Positions 1 to 8,539 of a DNA stretch of 64,000 bases are shown piece after piece (positions within the stretch are counted from its first letter, which is position 1; each line of letters starts with the position of its first letter). The DNA comes from Fibrobacterota bacterium. GTDB lineage: Bacteria > Fibrobacterota > Chitinivibrionia > Chitinivibrionales > Chitinispirillaceae. Under the pieces are notes generated by a model. It saw only the letters and a list, made by a program, of their open reading frames with translations. It was not told the origin of the DNA and searched no databases. The translations under genes and the position numbers were made by a program. The stretch is from contig JAEZKC010000106.1 of assembly GCA_023436205.1 (NCBI GenBank), forward strand, positions 1 to 64,000. The letters run 5' to 3'.

Positions 1-381
1 TGAATCTAGAATATCGAAGTGGAAGAAATCTGTTCTTGACAGTGTACCTTAAAATAAGAAACGATGGTGACCACCAACGCTACCGACAGGGCAGCCTGGT
101 TCACCAGGCTTTACATTCATTCAGGGATGGGGTTTACCCCGTTCCCCCTGTTCAAAGGAACCCTGCCCGCAGGGGGCGCAACGAAGTCAGCTCCCCGGCA
201 ATCCTGAACTTTGCCCAGGGGATGATCTGAATACATTTCTGGCGGCCTGACGATGACCTGCAAGCAGGACTGGGGGAATTTATAAATTGCCGGAAAAGCA
301 GTTCCGCAAATATTCTACCCTGAAGCAGTCCCGAAAACTATCTTCCTGAACTTATCCATTCAAACCAGAGAAAGGTCAGAG
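1..381. other. Non-coding leader with hairpins
   Basis: I see no convincing gene here. A 64-codon open frame (36-230) has no ribosome binding site and lies over palindromes, so I reject it. The stretch holds two tight hairpins described in the next entry. The promoter of the DUF3078 gene should lie in the last 100 bases. An AAAGG motif just before position 382 serves as its ribosome binding site. Confidence 0.5.
93..150. repeat. Pair of short palindromes
   Basis: Positions 93-110 form a perfect 8-2-8 inverted repeat (AGCCTGGT-TC-ACCAGGCT). Positions 129-140 form GGGG-TTTA-CCCC, flanked by a further G-rich/C-rich pair. The TC-loop geometry recurs at 4678-4693, and G/C-rich hairpins of similar style occur at 17001-17190. 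These may be members of a genome-wide hairpin repeat family, or the first could end transcription of a gene to the left of the window. Confidence 0.45.
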
Positions 382-1266
382 ATGAAAGCAAAATTTCTCC
401 ATTGCATCACGGTTGTCTGTACCGCAGTTCTTTGCGCTTCAGCGCAAGAGGCCACACAAAGCAACTCAGGATGGAAGTATACCGTATTGACCAACCTGAC
501 GCTTACCTTGAACACCTACAGTGATAACTGGGCGGGCGGTGAATTCAGCGCGTTTTCTTGGGCATGGCAGTTCAACGGCACCGCCGAAAAGGCACTAGCG
601 CCCTGGGTGAAGAGCAATAACACCCTGAAATTAGCCTTCGGCCAGACAGCATTGCAGGACTCCGCCAAAAACTGGGGGGAACTGAAGAAATCAACCGATC
701 TGATCGACTTAGAAACCATGGCCCGCTTTACCCTCAAATCCGTTGTCGATCCATTCGTCGGCGTGAGAGTGGTTTCCCAGTTTTCAGATCAGCGGGTGGA
801 AAATGCCACTTATTACGGCAACCCAATCGTAATCACCGAAAGCTTCGGTGCAATCAGGGACATCATTAAGAATGAGCGGCTTGACTGGACTGCCCGTCTG
901 GGTGGCGCACTTCGCCAGTCGATCGATCTCAACGAGGACACAGTCGTGCAGCCAGAGACAATCATTAATGACGGCGGTATTGAATTCGTAACCAACCTGA
1001 AAGCCAAAACAGAGGACAATCGGATCAGCTACCTGACTCAGGTGAAGGTGTACGAGGCTCTTTTCAGCAGCATACCCGGTTCAGACACCCTCAATGAATG
1101 GCGTTACCCTGACGTACTGTGGGAGAACACCCTTGGAATAACCCTGGCCAAATACATAATGCTCAATCTCTACGCCCAGCTAATCTACGATAAAGAAATT
1201 GACGATGCCGTGCGCTGGAAAAACGTTGTCGGTCTGGCATTAACCTTTTCAGCTGCAAATTGGTAG
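382..1266 (+). CDS. DUF3078-type outer-membrane beta-barrel protein
   Basis: A 294-residue protein with a clear signal peptide (about residues 1-22, ending CASAQ). The mature part has alternating aromatic/polar stretches, a WAGGEFSAFSWAWQFNG segment and a later KSTDLIDLETMARF segment. These are characteristic of DUF3078 proteins, which in the FCB group are predicted outer-membrane beta-barrels of unknown role. The final residue is aromatic (W), as is usual for barrels recognised by the BAM machinery. An AAAGG motif precedes the ATG. The EF-hand membrane protein begins 21 bases downstream on the same strand, so the two are probably co-transcribed. The family call is from motif memory; the role is unknown. 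Confidence 0.75.
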   Translation: MKAKFLHCITVVCTAVLCASAQEATQSNSGWKYTVLTNLTLTLNTYSDNWAGGEFSAFSWAWQFNGTAEKALAPWVKSNNTLKLAFGQTALQDSAKNWGELKKSTDLIDLETMARFTLKSVVDPFVGVRVVSQFSDQRVENATYYGNPIVITESFGAIRDIIKNERLDWTARLGGALRQSIDLNEDTVVQPETIINDGGIEFVTNLKAKTEDNRISYLTQVKVYEALFSSIPGSDTLNEWRYPDVLWENTLGITLAKYIMLNLYAQLIYDKEIDDAVRWKNVVGLALTFSAANW

Positions 1267-1287
1267 TACCCGTTAAGCGAGGAAAAC

Positions 1288-3537
1288 ATGAAAAAAAGCA
1301 AGGATACAACCCCTAGCGTTCACAAATGGCGTTTTTTCAGAGCCGGTGGATTCGATCAGGTGCGGCTGGACACTGCGCAGGACCTGCTTTCGCTTGAACA
1401 TCTGGACCAGAAATTGTGGGTTGCCCTTGCAGCTCCCGTTAACAATGTAGATTTTGACAGCCGGACCCTCTCGATGATCGATACTGATAATGACGGCAGG
1501 GTCCGGGCTATTGAATTGATTGACGCAGTGAAATGGGCGTGCAAACGGCTTAGTGACCCAGAAGATCTGATCCGGGCTAAAGATTCCCTCAGCCTGGACT
1601 CGATCAACCAAGCCTGTGATGAAGGAAAGGTGTTGGCCGCCTCATTACGCAGCGCTCTCAAAGCTCTGGGCAAAGATGAGAACGGTTCAATATCGGTAAA
1701 CGACACTGTGACACTTGAAAAGGTGCTCTCAGAAAGAGCCTTTAACGGTGATGGAGTCATTACGGAAGATGCGACGGATGACGAATCTCTAAAAAGAGCT
1801 ATTCGTGAGATTGCTTCAGCCCTGGGTGCAGTTACCGACCGTTCGGGCAAAGGCGGAATCGATGCCTCAAAAATCGAGTTGTTTTTCAATCAGGCTTCAG
1901 AATACAACGATTGGATAAAAGAAGCTGACGAGGCCTCCTCCACCATGCGGAATGATGAAAACACCGAAGACGCAATGGCGGCTATAGATGCTCTACGGGA
2001 AAAAGTCGACGACTACTTTGCCCGTTGCGCGCTCGCCAGGTTTGATGAACGGTCGATTCCGATGCTTAACGGCGGGGATCAGGAGTTCAGCGCCTTGAGC
2101 GGCAGCGCACTGTCGATCAAGAGTGATCATTTGGCCAAACTCCCTCTTTCCAGAGTCGGCACACAATCATCTTTACCTCTGACACAAGGAATAAACCCGG
2201 CTTGGACTGCGGCCATTGGAAATCTCAAGATAAGAGCCCTCCAACCCCTTTTAGGCGACAAGGAGTGCCTGCTGGAGTCGGAGTGGAGAGACCTTCTTGC
2301 AAAGTTCGACCACTTGTATGCCTGGAAAGCGCGCAAACCGGCGGTAGCTGTTGACACTTTGGACATCAAACGTATCCGTGAGCTGCTTGAAGGCCCGATC
2401 AAGGAGACTCTAACCGCGCTCATCGAGCAGGATAAGGCAGAGGCTCAAACCTATTCGTCACTGGTCGATCTCGAAAAGCTTGCGCGGCTAAAGAGGGATC
2501 TGCATCATTTGTGTAGGAACTTTGTGAATTTCAAGGATTTCTACAACAAGGACGGCACTGCCATTTTCCAGGCCGGGGCTCTGTACCTGGATCAGCGCAG
2601 CTGCCACTTGTGCATCAAAATTGAAGATGCCACAAGACACAGCCTCATGGCTGCGATGGCGGGCACCTATCTGGTATACTGCGAGTGCAGGCGCGCTGGG
2701 GGATCACAAAAAATGACAGTGGTCGGAGCAGTCACCAGCGGTGACTCAGAAAATCTCATAGTTGGGCGAAACGGTGTTTTTTACGATCGCAGCGGTAAAG
2801 ACTGGGATGCGACAGTGATAAAAATCATCGAAAACCCTATCAGCATTCGCCAAGCTTTCTGGTTACCTTACAAAAGTTTTGTGCGACTAATTGAAACTCA
2901 GGTGGCCAAAAGAGCGGTTGCTGCGGAATCCCGGTCCAACGCGAAATTGACAGATGCTGCCACGACCGCAGTGAACGTCGATACCGCAAAGATGCCCCCT
3001 CCTCAGAAACTCGACATAGGGATCGTTGCCGCTCTGGGCGTTGCCGCCGGGGCGCTGGGAACATTCATCGCAACCTTCTTTGGCTACATCGCGGGGATTA
3101 TCAAGCTGGGACCGCTTGCCACGATTGGCGCCATTGCAGGAGTGCTTGTTCTTATTTCAGGACCCTCGATCGTGCTTGCCTACATTAAGCTTCGTAAACG
3201 GAATCTGGGTCCTATCCTGGATGCCGCCGGCTGGGCTCTAAATGCGAAGGCACGGATAAGCGTGCCGTTCGGCGCAGTACTGACCAAAGTGGCTGTGCTG
3301 CCGCAAGGAGCCCGCTGCGACCGTTTCGATCCTTACGCAGAGAAGAAATCACCTCTGCCCAGGATCATCGTCGGATCACTGCTTTTGTTTATTGCCTTTA
3401 CAGTCCTCAACAACCTGGGCTTTATCAATCAATGGACAGGTGGAAGAATGGGTATCGCAAAAGTTAAACCCGTTCCCGCAATCGAGATAAACAGCCCCAG
3501 CAATTCGGCTGTCGTACCTACATCAACTCAAAACTAG
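1288..3537 (+). CDS. Large EF-hand-like protein with C-terminal membrane segments
   Basis: A 749-residue protein that I do not recognise as a named family. It contains a good EF-hand calcium loop at residues 65-76 (DTDNDGRVRAIE) and two weaker Asp/Asn-rich loops near 130-139 and 153-166. The long middle is mostly soluble. Two hydrophobic blocks at about 575-635 and a third at about 692-712 should anchor the C-terminal part in the membrane. The N terminus lacks a signal peptide, so most of the protein is probably cytoplasmic, but topology is uncertain. A GAGG motif precedes the ATG. It follows the DUF3078 gene by 21 bases and is closed by a strong hairpin at 3587-3613, which makes a two-gene unit likely. 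Role unknown. Confidence 0.7.
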   Translation: MKKSKDTTPSVHKWRFFRAGGFDQVRLDTAQDLLSLEHLDQKLWVALAAPVNNVDFDSRTLSMIDTDNDGRVRAIELIDAVKWACKRLSDPEDLIRAKDSLSLDSINQACDEGKVLAASLRSALKALGKDENGSISVNDTVTLEKVLSERAFNGDGVITEDATDDESLKRAIREIASALGAVTDRSGKGGIDASKIELFFNQASEYNDWIKEADEASSTMRNDENTEDAMAAIDALREKVDDYFARCALARFDERSIPMLNGGDQEFSALSGSALSIKSDHLAKLPLSRVGTQSSLPLTQGINPAWTAAIGNLKIRALQPLLGDKECLLESEWRDLLAKFDHLYAWKARKPAVAVDTLDIKRIRELLEGPIKETLTALIEQDKAEAQTYSSLVDLEKLARLKRDLHHLCRNFVNFKDFYNKDGTAIFQAGALYLDQRSCHLCIKIEDATRHSLMAAMAGTYLVYCECRRAGGSQKMTVVGAVTSGDSENLIVGRNGVFYDRSGKDWDATVIKIIENPISIRQAFWLPYKSFVRLIETQVAKRAVAAESRSNAKLTDAATTAVNVDTAKMPPPQKLDIGIVAALGVAAGALGTFIATFFGYIAGIIKLGPLATIGAIAGVLVLISGPSIVLAYIKLRKRNLGPILDAAGWALNAKARISVPFGAVLTKVAVLPQGARCDRFDPYAEKKSPLPRIIVGSLLLFIAFTVLNNLGFINQWTGGRMGIAKVKPVPAIEINSPSNSAVVPTSTQN

Positions 3538-3586
3538 CCGGTTTTTTTGAGCTGATCGAGAATATCCGAGGACAGAAATGGATTTG

Positions 3587-3613
3587 AAAGGGTCGACTTC
3601 CAGTTGACCCTTT
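3587..3613 (+). terminator. Hairpin terminator after the EF-hand protein gene
   Basis: An 11-base-pair stem with one G-T wobble (AAAGGGTCGAC / GTTGACCCTTT) surrounds a five-base loop. It ends in TTTT and lies 50 bases after the stop codon. This is a good intrinsic terminator for the 382-3537 unit. Confidence 0.7.
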
Positions 3614-3653
3614 TGGTAGGATTCCAGAGCGGGAGATGGAACTGGTGACAGAA

Positions 3654-3672
3654 AAGGCGTCTTCGCCGTTAA
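3654..3672. repeat. 19-base element shared with 18429-18447
   Basis: The 19-mer AAGGCGTCTTCGCCGTTAA occurs here and again at 18429-18447. It contains a GGCG-TCTT-CGCC mini-hairpin. Weaker similarity extends about 25 bases to its left (GAGAT...GTGA). It is probably the visible core of a dispersed intergenic repeat. Confidence 0.55.
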
Positions 3673-3675
3673 CAA

Positions 3676-3810
3676 TATTAGGATTATACTTCGACTCCGG
3701 CGGACCTACGCTCTGGGTGAGCGGAACGAAGGCAGCATCACACAACGGAACAGATCCCGTTTCCTGGTCGTGAAGTCATGCCGTCGTGAGCTCGTGCAGT
3801 CTCTTCTACT
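3676..3810. repeat. Diverged copy of interspersed repeat
   Basis: This stretch carries the same ordered blocks as the tandem copies at 4750-4986: CTTCGACTCCGGCGGACCT, then CTGGGTGAGCGGAACG, then GTGAAGTCATGC, then CGTGCAGTCTCTTCTA. The blocks are shorter and more diverged here. It is non-coding and separates the EF-hand gene from the convergent barrel gene. Confidence 0.6.
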
Positions 3811-3819
3811 TTCTTCCGC

Positions 3820-4458
3820 TTAAAATTGCACACCGGCAGTCAGCTGTACAACCGATGCGTCGAAGCGGCGTGTCCCGTTGACAGAAATGCCACTCAATAG
3901 TGGGTAGCTGTAGTCGTATTTCAGCCGACCCATATTCAGATAGCGCACCCCGAACATGAATCTCTCATTAAGCTCCAATCCGGCGCTGGCCGCCCAGCAG
4001 AAGGTGGTGGCGGGCGTTTCAAAATCTACTGTTCTGGTTGTACCAAATGCAGCAACCTCCATTTCATTCTGCCAGAGTAAATTCAATCCGCCTGAAACGG
4101 AAAATACAGCATCAATCAGACCTGCGGGCAATTTCACTCGCGGCCCGACAGTAATCGGCAGGGTAATGTAGCTTCCCCCCTCCGTTTCCACACCCGACAT
4201 CGGATTCCGTTCATGATCGAGGTAATTATAGGACACAGACGCATCCGCCAGAACTGTAAGATTGGGCACCCCGATATCAAGTCCATACTGAAATCCAAGC
4301 CCCGGCCCGATTCCGGCAAACCCCTGTGAATCGAAGTTTCCTGAATCTGCCAAAGCCCCCAGAGGCTGGCTCAAAAAAACATAGACTCCTGAGAAACTGT
4401 CTGCATGGGCAATGGCGGCAATCAAGGCAATTACTGCTATGGTGTTGCGAATTTTCAT
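3820..4458 (-). CDS. Outer-membrane beta-barrel protein
   Basis: A 212-residue protein with a signal peptide (MKIRNTIAVIALIAAIAHA). I start it at the internal ATG because it is preceded by GGGAG at good spacing and gives a proper signal sequence; the frame stays open upstream without a ribosome site. The mature part has alternating hydrophobic strands, Gly-rich turns (GIGPGLGFQYG, ASAGLELNERFMFGVRYLNMG) and ends in F. This is the pattern of OmpA/OmpW-like eight-stranded barrels. It is convergent with the EF-hand gene and stands alone. The exact family and function are not recognised. Confidence 0.7.
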   Translation of the reverse strand: MKIRNTIAVIALIAAIAHADSFSGVYVFLSQPLGALADSGNFDSQGFAGIGPGLGFQYGLDIGVPNLTVLADASVSYNYLDHERNPMSGVETEGGSYITLPITVGPRVKLPAGLIDAVFSVSGGLNLLWQNEMEVAAFGTTRTVDFETPATTFCWAASAGLELNERFMFGVRYLNMGRLKYDYSYPLLSGISVNGTRRFDASVVQLTAGVQF

Positions 4459-4677
4459 GATAAGACTCCCGGAACAAGAGTGGTGGACGAGCACTGTATA
4501 TATGAACAATTTAACATCAGGAGGCGCATCTTTTCAACCTTGGAAGATTCGACCCAGCGACCTATTGCGATTTTTCATTCTTAACCTCACTTCCAATACA
4601 AGAATCCGGTAAAAACATCCACCAGTCATTACAGCTCAATGATTTGGCAATCAACAATCATCAATCGTTTTACAGAG

Positions 4678-4693
4678 ACGGGATTCATCCCGT
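4678..4693. repeat. Perfect 7-2-7 palindrome
   Basis: ACGGGAT-TC-ATCCCGT. It has the same TC loop as the palindrome at 93-110 and lies at the left edge of the tandem repeat block. The 4459-5055 spacer holds no gene; open frames inside it are by-products of the repeats. Confidence 0.5.
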
Positions 4694-4749
4694 TCCCGTT
4701 CCGATTGATATATTGAAATCTTTCAGTCGTGAAGTCGTCCAGTCCTTTT

Positions 4750-4986
4750 AAGAACCCTTCGACTCCGGCCGAGCTGTGCTTTCTACGATCGGAATCGAAG
4801 GACAGGCTGGGTGAGCGGAACGGGGCGGCATCGTTTACGAATGTCAAGTTTCTCAGATCGTGAAGTCATGCTGTCGTTCAGTCGTGCAGTCTCTTCTAAG
4901 AACCCTTCGACTCCGGCGGACCTGTGCTTCCTACGATCGGAATCGAAGGACAGGCTGGGTGAGTGGAACGGGGCGGCATCGTTTAC
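4750..4986. repeat. Tandem interspersed repeat, period 148
   Basis: Two copies of an 89-base block (4750-4838 and 4898-4986) differ at about four positions. They are separated by a linker containing GTGAAGTCATGCTGTCGTTC and CGTGCAGTCTCTTCTAAG. The linker is echoed before the first copy (4722-4749) and in the diverged copy at 3676-3810. Each block opens with CCTTCGACTCCGG and later carries ATCGGAATCGAAGG, so it can fold back on itself. I see no transposase, and open frames across it repeat the same peptide on both strands, which argues against coding. Confidence 0.75.
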
Positions 4987-5055
4987 AGGTATTCCGATTA
5001 CATCACAAGTCGACCTCCTCAAATCAACAATCATCAATCAAAAATCAACAATTCC

Positions 5056-5598
5056 CTACATTCCCCCCACTACCATCCCCACCACCAAACCTACCGCCCC
5101 CGCAGTGGTCATCCACAGAAGATTTATCTTTCTCTGATTTCTAAGCTCCTTCTCGAGCTCCCCAGTTTTCACTTTAGATTCCTCAGTTATTGTCTTTAGC
5201 GAATCATTTTTACTGTAGAGCGAGTCTATCAGGAGTTTTGAACTCTCCCGGTATTCCATGATGAAAGAAGTGGCCAGGGACATGTTACCAAATGCACTGT
5301 TGAGGTTCTGCTGTAGGGAAGAGATGGTCTGTGCCAGACTGTCAAGTGTATCCACAATACCTAAAGTTGACCGCAGCCGCTTAAGTGATCCGTGAGCGGC
5401 TTCCACACCGGTGCGATTTATGATAAACAGGGTATCCATATTACAGCGCAGACTTTTCCCGCGCACGCCGATAAGAGTATCGATATCGGGTTTGTTGTAC
5501 TCGAAAAGGGAGTTATCCAGAACGGTATTGGTGCCGGTCTGGGCGGGGAGAATCCCGGTGATAGAGAGAAGCACTATAAATACAAACAATACTCTCAT
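5056..5598 (-). CDS. Signal-peptide coiled-coil protein with C-terminal TM
   Basis: A 180-residue protein of no family I recognise. Residues 1-20 are a signal peptide ending in LPAQ. Residues 70-155 are predicted to be coiled coil with regular Leu/Ile spacing. The last 23 residues (LLWMTTAGAVGLVVGMVVGGM) form a Gly-rich transmembrane helix. This suggests a periplasmic rod tethered to the inner membrane. Its ATG overlaps the stop of the preceding gene as ATGA, so translation is coupled and the two products probably work together. Function unknown. Confidence 0.65.
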   Translation of the reverse strand: MRVLFVFIVLLSITGILPAQTGTNTVLDNSLFEYNKPDIDTLIGVRGKSLRCNMDTLFIINRTGVEAAHGSLKRLRSTLGIVDTLDSLAQTISSLQQNLNSAFGNMSLATSFIMEYRESSKLLIDSLYSKNDSLKTITEESKVKTGELEKELRNQRKINLLWMTTAGAVGLVVGMVVGGM

Positions 5599-5945
5599 CT
5601 GAAATCCTCCAGCGGTGGCCCGGCCACCGCCTCCCTGATTTTTGACACCTGCGATCTTACCTCGACCAGATTGAGATCCACCTTACGCTTGATCTCCCTG
5701 TTCAAAGAATCGATCCTCTGCGTGCGAGTCCAGAGAGAATCGTTGAGAAGGCGAAGACTGTCCATGGCAAGCTGCTGCTTTTGGAGTAAATGGCTAGCCT
5801 GGTCAAGACGCGAGGAGACATCTTTAATGAGCTCACGCGTGCTTGCAGAATCTGAAGAGCCGGTGTTGCGAAAAACAAACATTAAGACCAGGATTATCAA
5901 AGCAATAAGCGCCAAAAGATTTGTGACGTGAAGAAATTTAATCAT
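5595..5945 (-). CDS. Small membrane-anchored coiled-coil protein
   Basis: A 116-residue protein starting MIKFLHVTNLL. One transmembrane helix (about 8-25) is followed by a coiled coil (about 40-105). I choose this ATG because AGGTGGGG lies just upstream; the longer frame adds 14 residues without a site. It overlaps the next gene by four bases (ATGA). Both proteins have a membrane helix and a coiled coil, so they may form a hetero-oligomer across the periplasm. No family is recognised. Confidence 0.6.
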   Translation of the reverse strand: MIKFLHVTNLLALIALIILVLMFVFRNTGSSDSASTRELIKDVSSRLDQASHLLQKQQLAMDSLRLLNDSLWTRTQRIDSLNREIKRKVDLNLVEVRSQVSKIREAVAGPPLEDFR

Positions 5946-6731
5946 CACATCCCCACCTGACGGTTGCCGATCGATACCAGAACACATGACAGGGGAAATG
6001 GGAAAACCTCACGCAAAGACGCCAAGACGCAAAAAAGAAAATGCGAAGCAGACAAGAGGTACCTATCGGAATAAAACCAAGCGGCATGGCCACTGACGGC
6101 AGAAGGCAAGGAAAACGTGAAGAGAAAAGATCCACAGCAGCAACTTTCGTTATTGCGTTCCGAGCTTGCTTCTCAGAGCACATGAGAAGCTGTATGCGAA
6201 TATGATGAAACACAACCAGCTTACTGCGATATTCCAGCAGATTTAATATAGTATAATATGGCAAGGGGTGGGAAGTAAAGGAATTGGGTTGAGCGGAAAT
6301 ATTTCATGCCGGAGGAGGTGGGGCCAATATTTTGTGAAGGAAGACCCTAAAAGCTGAAAATACGTCATCTTACCGAGAATATGTAGATTCCAACTGCACT
6401 TTTAAGCAAACCTGTCAACCGACCAGGTTCAGGTTGTCCAGTAGTTGCTCCGTGGATTTTTCTGCGGGGCATTTTTAGTTTCGTCGAAAAAGCAGGAAAC
6501 AAACAGATAATTTAGTATCAGCCCTTTTTTCCTGGGCAGAAAGCGAGAATGAGGCCGGAAATAAAGTAGGATTAGGACTGGAGATAAATTGGGAAACTAC
6601 GCTTTGACCAAATCATAAAGAGGACTCATACTGTATTCACTCCTGAATGATTGTTAATATTATTACCAAAGAATCTAGCATTGTAATTTATCTAAAATTG
6701 GCCCTCATAGATCAATAATATCTAATCCCCC
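5946..6731. other. Long gene-free stretch
   Basis: Nearly 800 bases without a supported gene. An open frame at 5938-6264 on the minus strand has no ribosome site or recognisable content. The stretch holds the repeat-like motif at 6007-6033. The promoter of the 5945-5056 pair should lie in its left end. I see no RNA gene, but an unrecognised small RNA cannot be excluded. Confidence 0.4.
6007..6033. repeat. Internally repetitive ACGCAAAGACGCC motif
   Basis: The segment contains CTCACGCAAAGACGCC followed by AAGACGC, an internally repetitive motif. Short repeats of this type are, from memory, widespread in intergenic regions of environmental bacteria. It is probably a repeat fragment and not a gene part. 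Confidence 0.4.
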
Positions 6732-7184
6732 TCACACTCCCATTTCCACCGCCAATCCCTCCTCCAGCATCACACTGTTCACCGATACCCATACTCCCTC
6801 ACCTCCCCTGAACCGCAGCGACCCTTTCAAATCGGTAAAGTTCTTGTTTGTATCAAATATCCACACTTCCCCCAAAAACCTCTCAAAGGTCTGCCCCTTG
6901 TAAGACTTCAGCAGACAAGGCCTTCCTAAGAGCAGCCCCTCAATGCGGGCTTTAGCCGCCAGACCCTTTTGCATACTCCCGCCCTTAAGCTCCGGAGCAT
7001 TGATTCCTATAAACCTGAGAGACACATAAGAATAGGTGTTCCACCCCAGATCCACCATGAAATCTGCGGTGTCGCCATCTACCACATGATGACAAATACA
7101 CCTGAAAAGCCCTTTATTCAATGCTTCTTCATAGGCAACCGGATGATCCTGAAAAAGCGGAGGTTTACGCATACTTTTTACCAT
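6732..7184 (-). CDS. Staphylococcal-nuclease-like (SNase/TNase) protein
   Basis: About 150 residues with the SNase core: VVDGDTADFMVDLG, then LRFIGINAPELKG, then FERFLGEVW, then SVMLEEGLAV. Those segments hold the family's catalytic Arg, Glu and second Arg. SNase enzymes are Ca-dependent phosphodiesterases that cut DNA and RNA. There is no signal peptide. The start is uncertain: a GTG at 7208, this ATG, or an ATG 12 bases further in are all possible, and none has ideal spacing. It is the last gene of the minus-strand hydrolase run, 95 bases after the PLD/HhH gene. The nuclease assignment is firm; its target and location are unknown. Confidence 0.8.
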   Translation of the reverse strand: MVKSMRKPPLFQDHPVAYEEALNKGLFRCICHHVVDGDTADFMVDLGWNTYSYVSLRFIGINAPELKGGSMQKGLAAKARIEGLLLGRPCLLKSYKGQTFERFLGEVWIFDTNKNFTDLKGSLRFRGGEGVWVSVNSVMLEEGLAVEMGV

Positions 7185-7279
7185 TCCTGCAAGTAGCGTG
7201 GGCAGCACTGGATTGACCGCCCCCGCTATGCTTTAGATTACTATTTCCATGCTTTATTTATGCATTCTCGTCTTTTCTG

Positions 7280-8539
7280 TCAGGAAGCTTGCCAGATATT
7301 CTCAAAACGGGTGGAGAATGCCTGCGCCACGATTCCGCTATTTAGATGTACACTCAGTTCATAAATATCACGAATCGATGTACTCGTCAGATTATGGCTA
7401 CCCACGCATACACTTGCCTTATCAGAAACAAGGAATTTTGAATGCAGCAGCGTGGATGGATCATCCTGTTTAACCGCGATACCTGCATTCCTGAGCCGCT
7501 TCACCAAAGGGCTGTTGATAACTGTACTACGATATGGATCACCCGGTGTGTCGCGATCAAGAATTACCCTGACGTTCACACCGGCTGCCGCCCGTTCTTC
7601 CAGTGCCTGTATGATTGCTGCAGAGCCAGCCTGCTTGGAATCACCTGCTGAAGCAGTGGCCACAAAGAAAGCCATATCAATCGACGTTTTGGCCGCTTTA
7701 ATAATTTCAACTGTATCAGTGAGAAACGCCTCGTTGGGTATGAATTTACCTGAACTTGGCTGCATAGACTGTAAATACTTAAGACGGAGTGTGTGACGAT
7801 GTAGAAACCGGGCAGCCTGAGAAGCCAAAACTCCTGAGGCAGGGGAAAGGCACTTTTTTGCATCCGTTCTGGCAATATCAACGAACCGGAGAAGGCGTGT
7901 ACAGGTCGACCCCTCAACCGGAGGCCGGCGAGCAATCGTATTCCCATCTCCAAAAAACAGTTCGAGATCAGTTTTGTCCATCACTTCCAGAAAGCTTTCT
8001 ATTGACGGCCGAGTGCAAAACTTTACAAGCGTCGGAGAATAGAGCGATACTGCAGGCTGATCAAGATAGGCGTTTACTTTGAGACTACTGCTGAGAAGCG
8101 ACCCGAACCCATGCACATCATCAACGAATTCCAGGTTTGACAGTTCAGGACAAAGCGCGATAACACGCGACAACTCCTCCGCGCGCTTTTTTCCCAGGGA
8201 TTGAAGTGCGATGAGTTCAGAACTGTTGGCGCTTCGAAGCCCCACAAGGATCTCTCCCTGAGCATTCCTTTTCAGAGTCGAAATCCTAAGCTGTTTGCGA
8301 ATCGAGGAAGCCGCGCGAATGAGCCATGATTCGAGCGCAGAATTCAAACGGGCCATCAGATACGACTGAATCTGCTCCTCACCCAACTGCTCATCCATGA
8401 TAATATGGGGAGTCACAAAAGCAGAAAGCTCACAGACTGCTGTACACATCTGATCAATTTCCGCATCAGTCCAGGATCTTTGACCACTGACTGTCCATCG
8501 GGCAATCTCCGATATCGCTGTTTCTTTATTTAGTTTCAT
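7280..8539 (-). CDS. PLD-like protein with helix-hairpin-helix region
   Basis: A 419-residue protein. The C-terminal part holds one HKD motif (HSKFLVSD, then VGSHNLTSTS), the mark of the phospholipase D superfamily of phospholipases and nucleases. The middle has a ComEA-like helix-hairpin-helix segment (SELIALQSLGKKRAEELSRV, then VDDVHGFG), which usually binds DNA backbone. I start at MKLNKE because the longer frame runs over the preceding gene; this start overlaps it by 14 bases. Only one HKD is present although PLD active sites need two, so it must dimerise or pair with the next-door single-HKD protein. The HhH favours a nuclease role. Confidence 0.75.
   Translation of the reverse strand: MKLNKETAISEIARWTVSGQRSWTDAEIDQMCTAVCELSAFVTPHIIMDEQLGEEQIQSYLMARLNSALESWLIRAASSIRKQLRISTLKRNAQGEILVGLRSANSSELIALQSLGKKRAEELSRVIALCPELSNLEFVDDVHGFGSLLSSSLKVNAYLDQPAVSLYSPTLVKFCTRPSIESFLEVMDKTDLELFFGDGNTIARRPPVEGSTCTRLLRFVDIARTDAKKCLSPASGVLASQAARFLHRHTLRLKYLQSMQPSSGKFIPNEAFLTDTVEIIKAAKTSIDMAFFVATASAGDSKQAGSAAIIQALEERAAAGVNVRVILDRDTPGDPYRSTVINSPLVKRLRNAGIAVKQDDPSTLLHSKFLVSDKASVCVGSHNLTSTSIRDIYELSVHLNSGIVAQAFSTRFENIWQAS

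Noticed and set aside
36..230. 64-codon open frame at the window start
   Set aside because: No ribosome site, lies over palindromes, and the peptide has no recognisable features.
4629..5137. Several open frames on both strands in the repeat block
   Set aside because: They translate the tandem repeat (the same peptide appears twice, with NDAAPF and SPSLSFDSDRRKH) and have no ribosome sites.
5938..6264. 108-codon minus-strand frame
   Set aside because: No ribosome site, low-complexity composition, covers the ACGCAAAGACGCC repeat.
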